The position numbers and the translations under genes are program-made. 6,775 bases of DNA from DASVEE01 sp036399695 (GTDB lineage: Bacteria > Acidobacteriota > Thermoanaerobaculia > Gp7-AA8), in NCBI GenBank assembly GCA_036399695.1, contig DASWMP010000390.1:1-6775 (forward strand), in the 5' to 3' direction. Of this stretch, positions 6,043 to 6,775 are shown piece by piece; position 1 is the stretch's first letter, and each line of letters starts with the position of its first letter. The notes below the pieces were generated by a model that was not told the DNA's origin, searched no databases, and saw nothing but the letters and a program-made list of their open reading frames with translations.

Positions 6043-6734
6043 CTCCAAATAACCGACGCTCGCCTCTCTTCGGATTCGTCACCGCTGCCGCTCTCGCGTT
6101 GCTGCCGGTCGCAGCCGAGGCGACGATCGCCCGCGCCGTGACGTTCGACGAGAAAGTCGAGCGTGCGGCCGCGATCGTTTACGGCGAATGCATCAAGACG
6201 GAGTCGCGCTGGGATGCGAGCCGCAGCTCCATCGTCACCTACTCGACGTTCCGCGTCGAAAAGTCGATGAAGGGCGCTCCGGCGCAGCAGATCACGATCG
6301 TCACCCCGGGTGGCTCCATCGACGGCGTCCACCAGTCGTCGATCGGCATCCCCAGCTTCGATGAGGGGGCGCAGCACGTCCTCTTCGTCCGCAACACGGC
6401 CGTCGGCCCGACGGTGTTGTACGCCGATCAGGGCGCCTACGACGTGATCGACGACGGACGCGAGAAGATCGTCCGTCCGGTCGCGAGCGAAGCGGTGCGC
6501 GTCGACACGCAGCGCGGCATGGCCGTCGCGCCGGAAGAAGCGCGGACGCTCCGTTCCTTCGAGACCGCCGTGCAGTCGTCGGTCCGCCAGGGCGTGCGCA
6601 ACCGGATGGAGATCATCCAGGAGAAGAAGCGCCGCGAGAGCTCGTTCTGGGCGCAGATGAACGCCAACCGCGGCCTGGTGGCTTTGGCCATCGTAGGGAT
6701 TGCGCTGGCGACCTGGCGTCTGCTCAAGCGATAA
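6039..6734 (+). CDS. Exported, C-terminally membrane-anchored protein of unknown function, 231 aa
   Basis: I cannot assign a function. The N-terminus is a clear signal peptide: RR at 6-7, a hydrophobic core at about 9-26, and likely cleavage after AEA (26-28). The mature part begins with a beta-rich domain: VTFDEKVERAAAIVYGEC (34-51), a Trp at 58, IVTYSTFRVEKSMKG (65-79), ITIVTPGGSIDG (85-96), GIPSFDEGAQHVLFVRN (103-119). This resembles a pattern I know from secreted proteins of unknown role, many in Acidobacteriota: a strand with V-x-G, then a KG turn, then GG, then a VLF strand. That family memory is unchecked. A charged, probably helical segment (about 165-202) leads to a single membrane helix (212-228) followed by LLKR, which fits a periplasmic body with the C-terminus inside. 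The start overlaps the esterase stop as ATGA, with AGGA 6-7 nt upstream, so translation is likely coupled. It has only one Cys in the mature part and no catalytic motif. Confidence 0.85.
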   Translation: MTPNNRRSPLFGFVTAAALALLPVAAEATIARAVTFDEKVERAAAIVYGECIKTESRWDASRSSIVTYSTFRVEKSMKGAPAQQITIVTPGGSIDGVHQSSIGIPSFDEGAQHVLFVRNTAVGPTVLYADQGAYDVIDDGREKIVRPVASEAVRVDTQRGMAVAPEEARTLRSFETAVQSSVRQGVRNRMEIIQEKKRRESSFWAQMNANRGLVALAIVGIALATWRLLKR

Positions 6735-6775
6735 GAGAACCGATAGCGCCTGGTCTTGGAGAGCGGTGGGGGGGG

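Noticed and set aside
6735..6775. Terminator or start of a further gene after the exported protein.
   Set aside because: The 41 bases hold no hairpin with a T-run and no usable frame. The closing run of eight G may be real or an assembly-end artefact. The likeness of GAGAGCGGTGG to bases 4-12 is too short to call a repeat.

Overview
The window is a GC-rich, densely coded stretch of bacterial chromosome. It holds two divergent transcription units separated by a 232-bp intergenic region at 5133-5364. GTG starts are frequent, genes are tightly packed, a type IV pilus ATPase sits next to recX-alaS, and one protein is exported and C-terminally anchored. This fits a GC-rich Gram-negative-type lineage. 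Acidobacteriota is my best guess from the look of the proteins, but nothing in the window proves the phylum and Myxococcota or related groups are not excluded. I see no rRNA, tRNA, insertion sequence, CRISPR array or phage gene.

Leftward unit (minus strand, transcribed from about 5155 down to base 1): pilT (pilus retraction ATPase), recX (RecA modulator), alaS (alanyl-tRNA synthetase), a small nucleotidyltransferase of the AbiEii-like fold group, and an unlisted basic ORF of 50 codons (or 37 from an internal start) that overlaps the nucleotidyltransferase 3' end. A perfect GC-rich hairpin followed by a U-tract closes the unit at the left edge. Spacings are 9 bp (pilT-recX), 118 bp (recX-alaS), 9 bp (alaS-nucleotidyltransferase) and a 32-bp overlap, so at least parts of it look cotranscribed. 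The classical recA-recX-alaS neighbourhood is partly kept, but pilT stands where recA would be.

Intergenic region: a GAGGTGA Shine-Dalgarno and a TACAAT -10 candidate serve pilT. A TACAAT -10 candidate only 10 bp before the ATG serves the rightward unit and suggests a leaderless mRNA. Between them lies a compact repeat with three copies of an 18-19 nt unit, two direct and one inverted, that can fold in two mutually exclusive ways.

Rightward unit (plus strand): an alpha/beta-hydrolase of the phospholipase/carboxylesterase family with a full Ser-Asp-His triad. It overlaps by ATGA a secreted protein of unknown function with a signal peptide and a C-terminal membrane anchor. The window ends 41 bp after that gene in a run of eight G.

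Most of the window is ordinary housekeeping DNA. The least explained items are the nucleotidyltransferase/small-ORF pair behind alaS, the palindromic repeat between the divergent promoters, and the exported protein coupled to the esterase.
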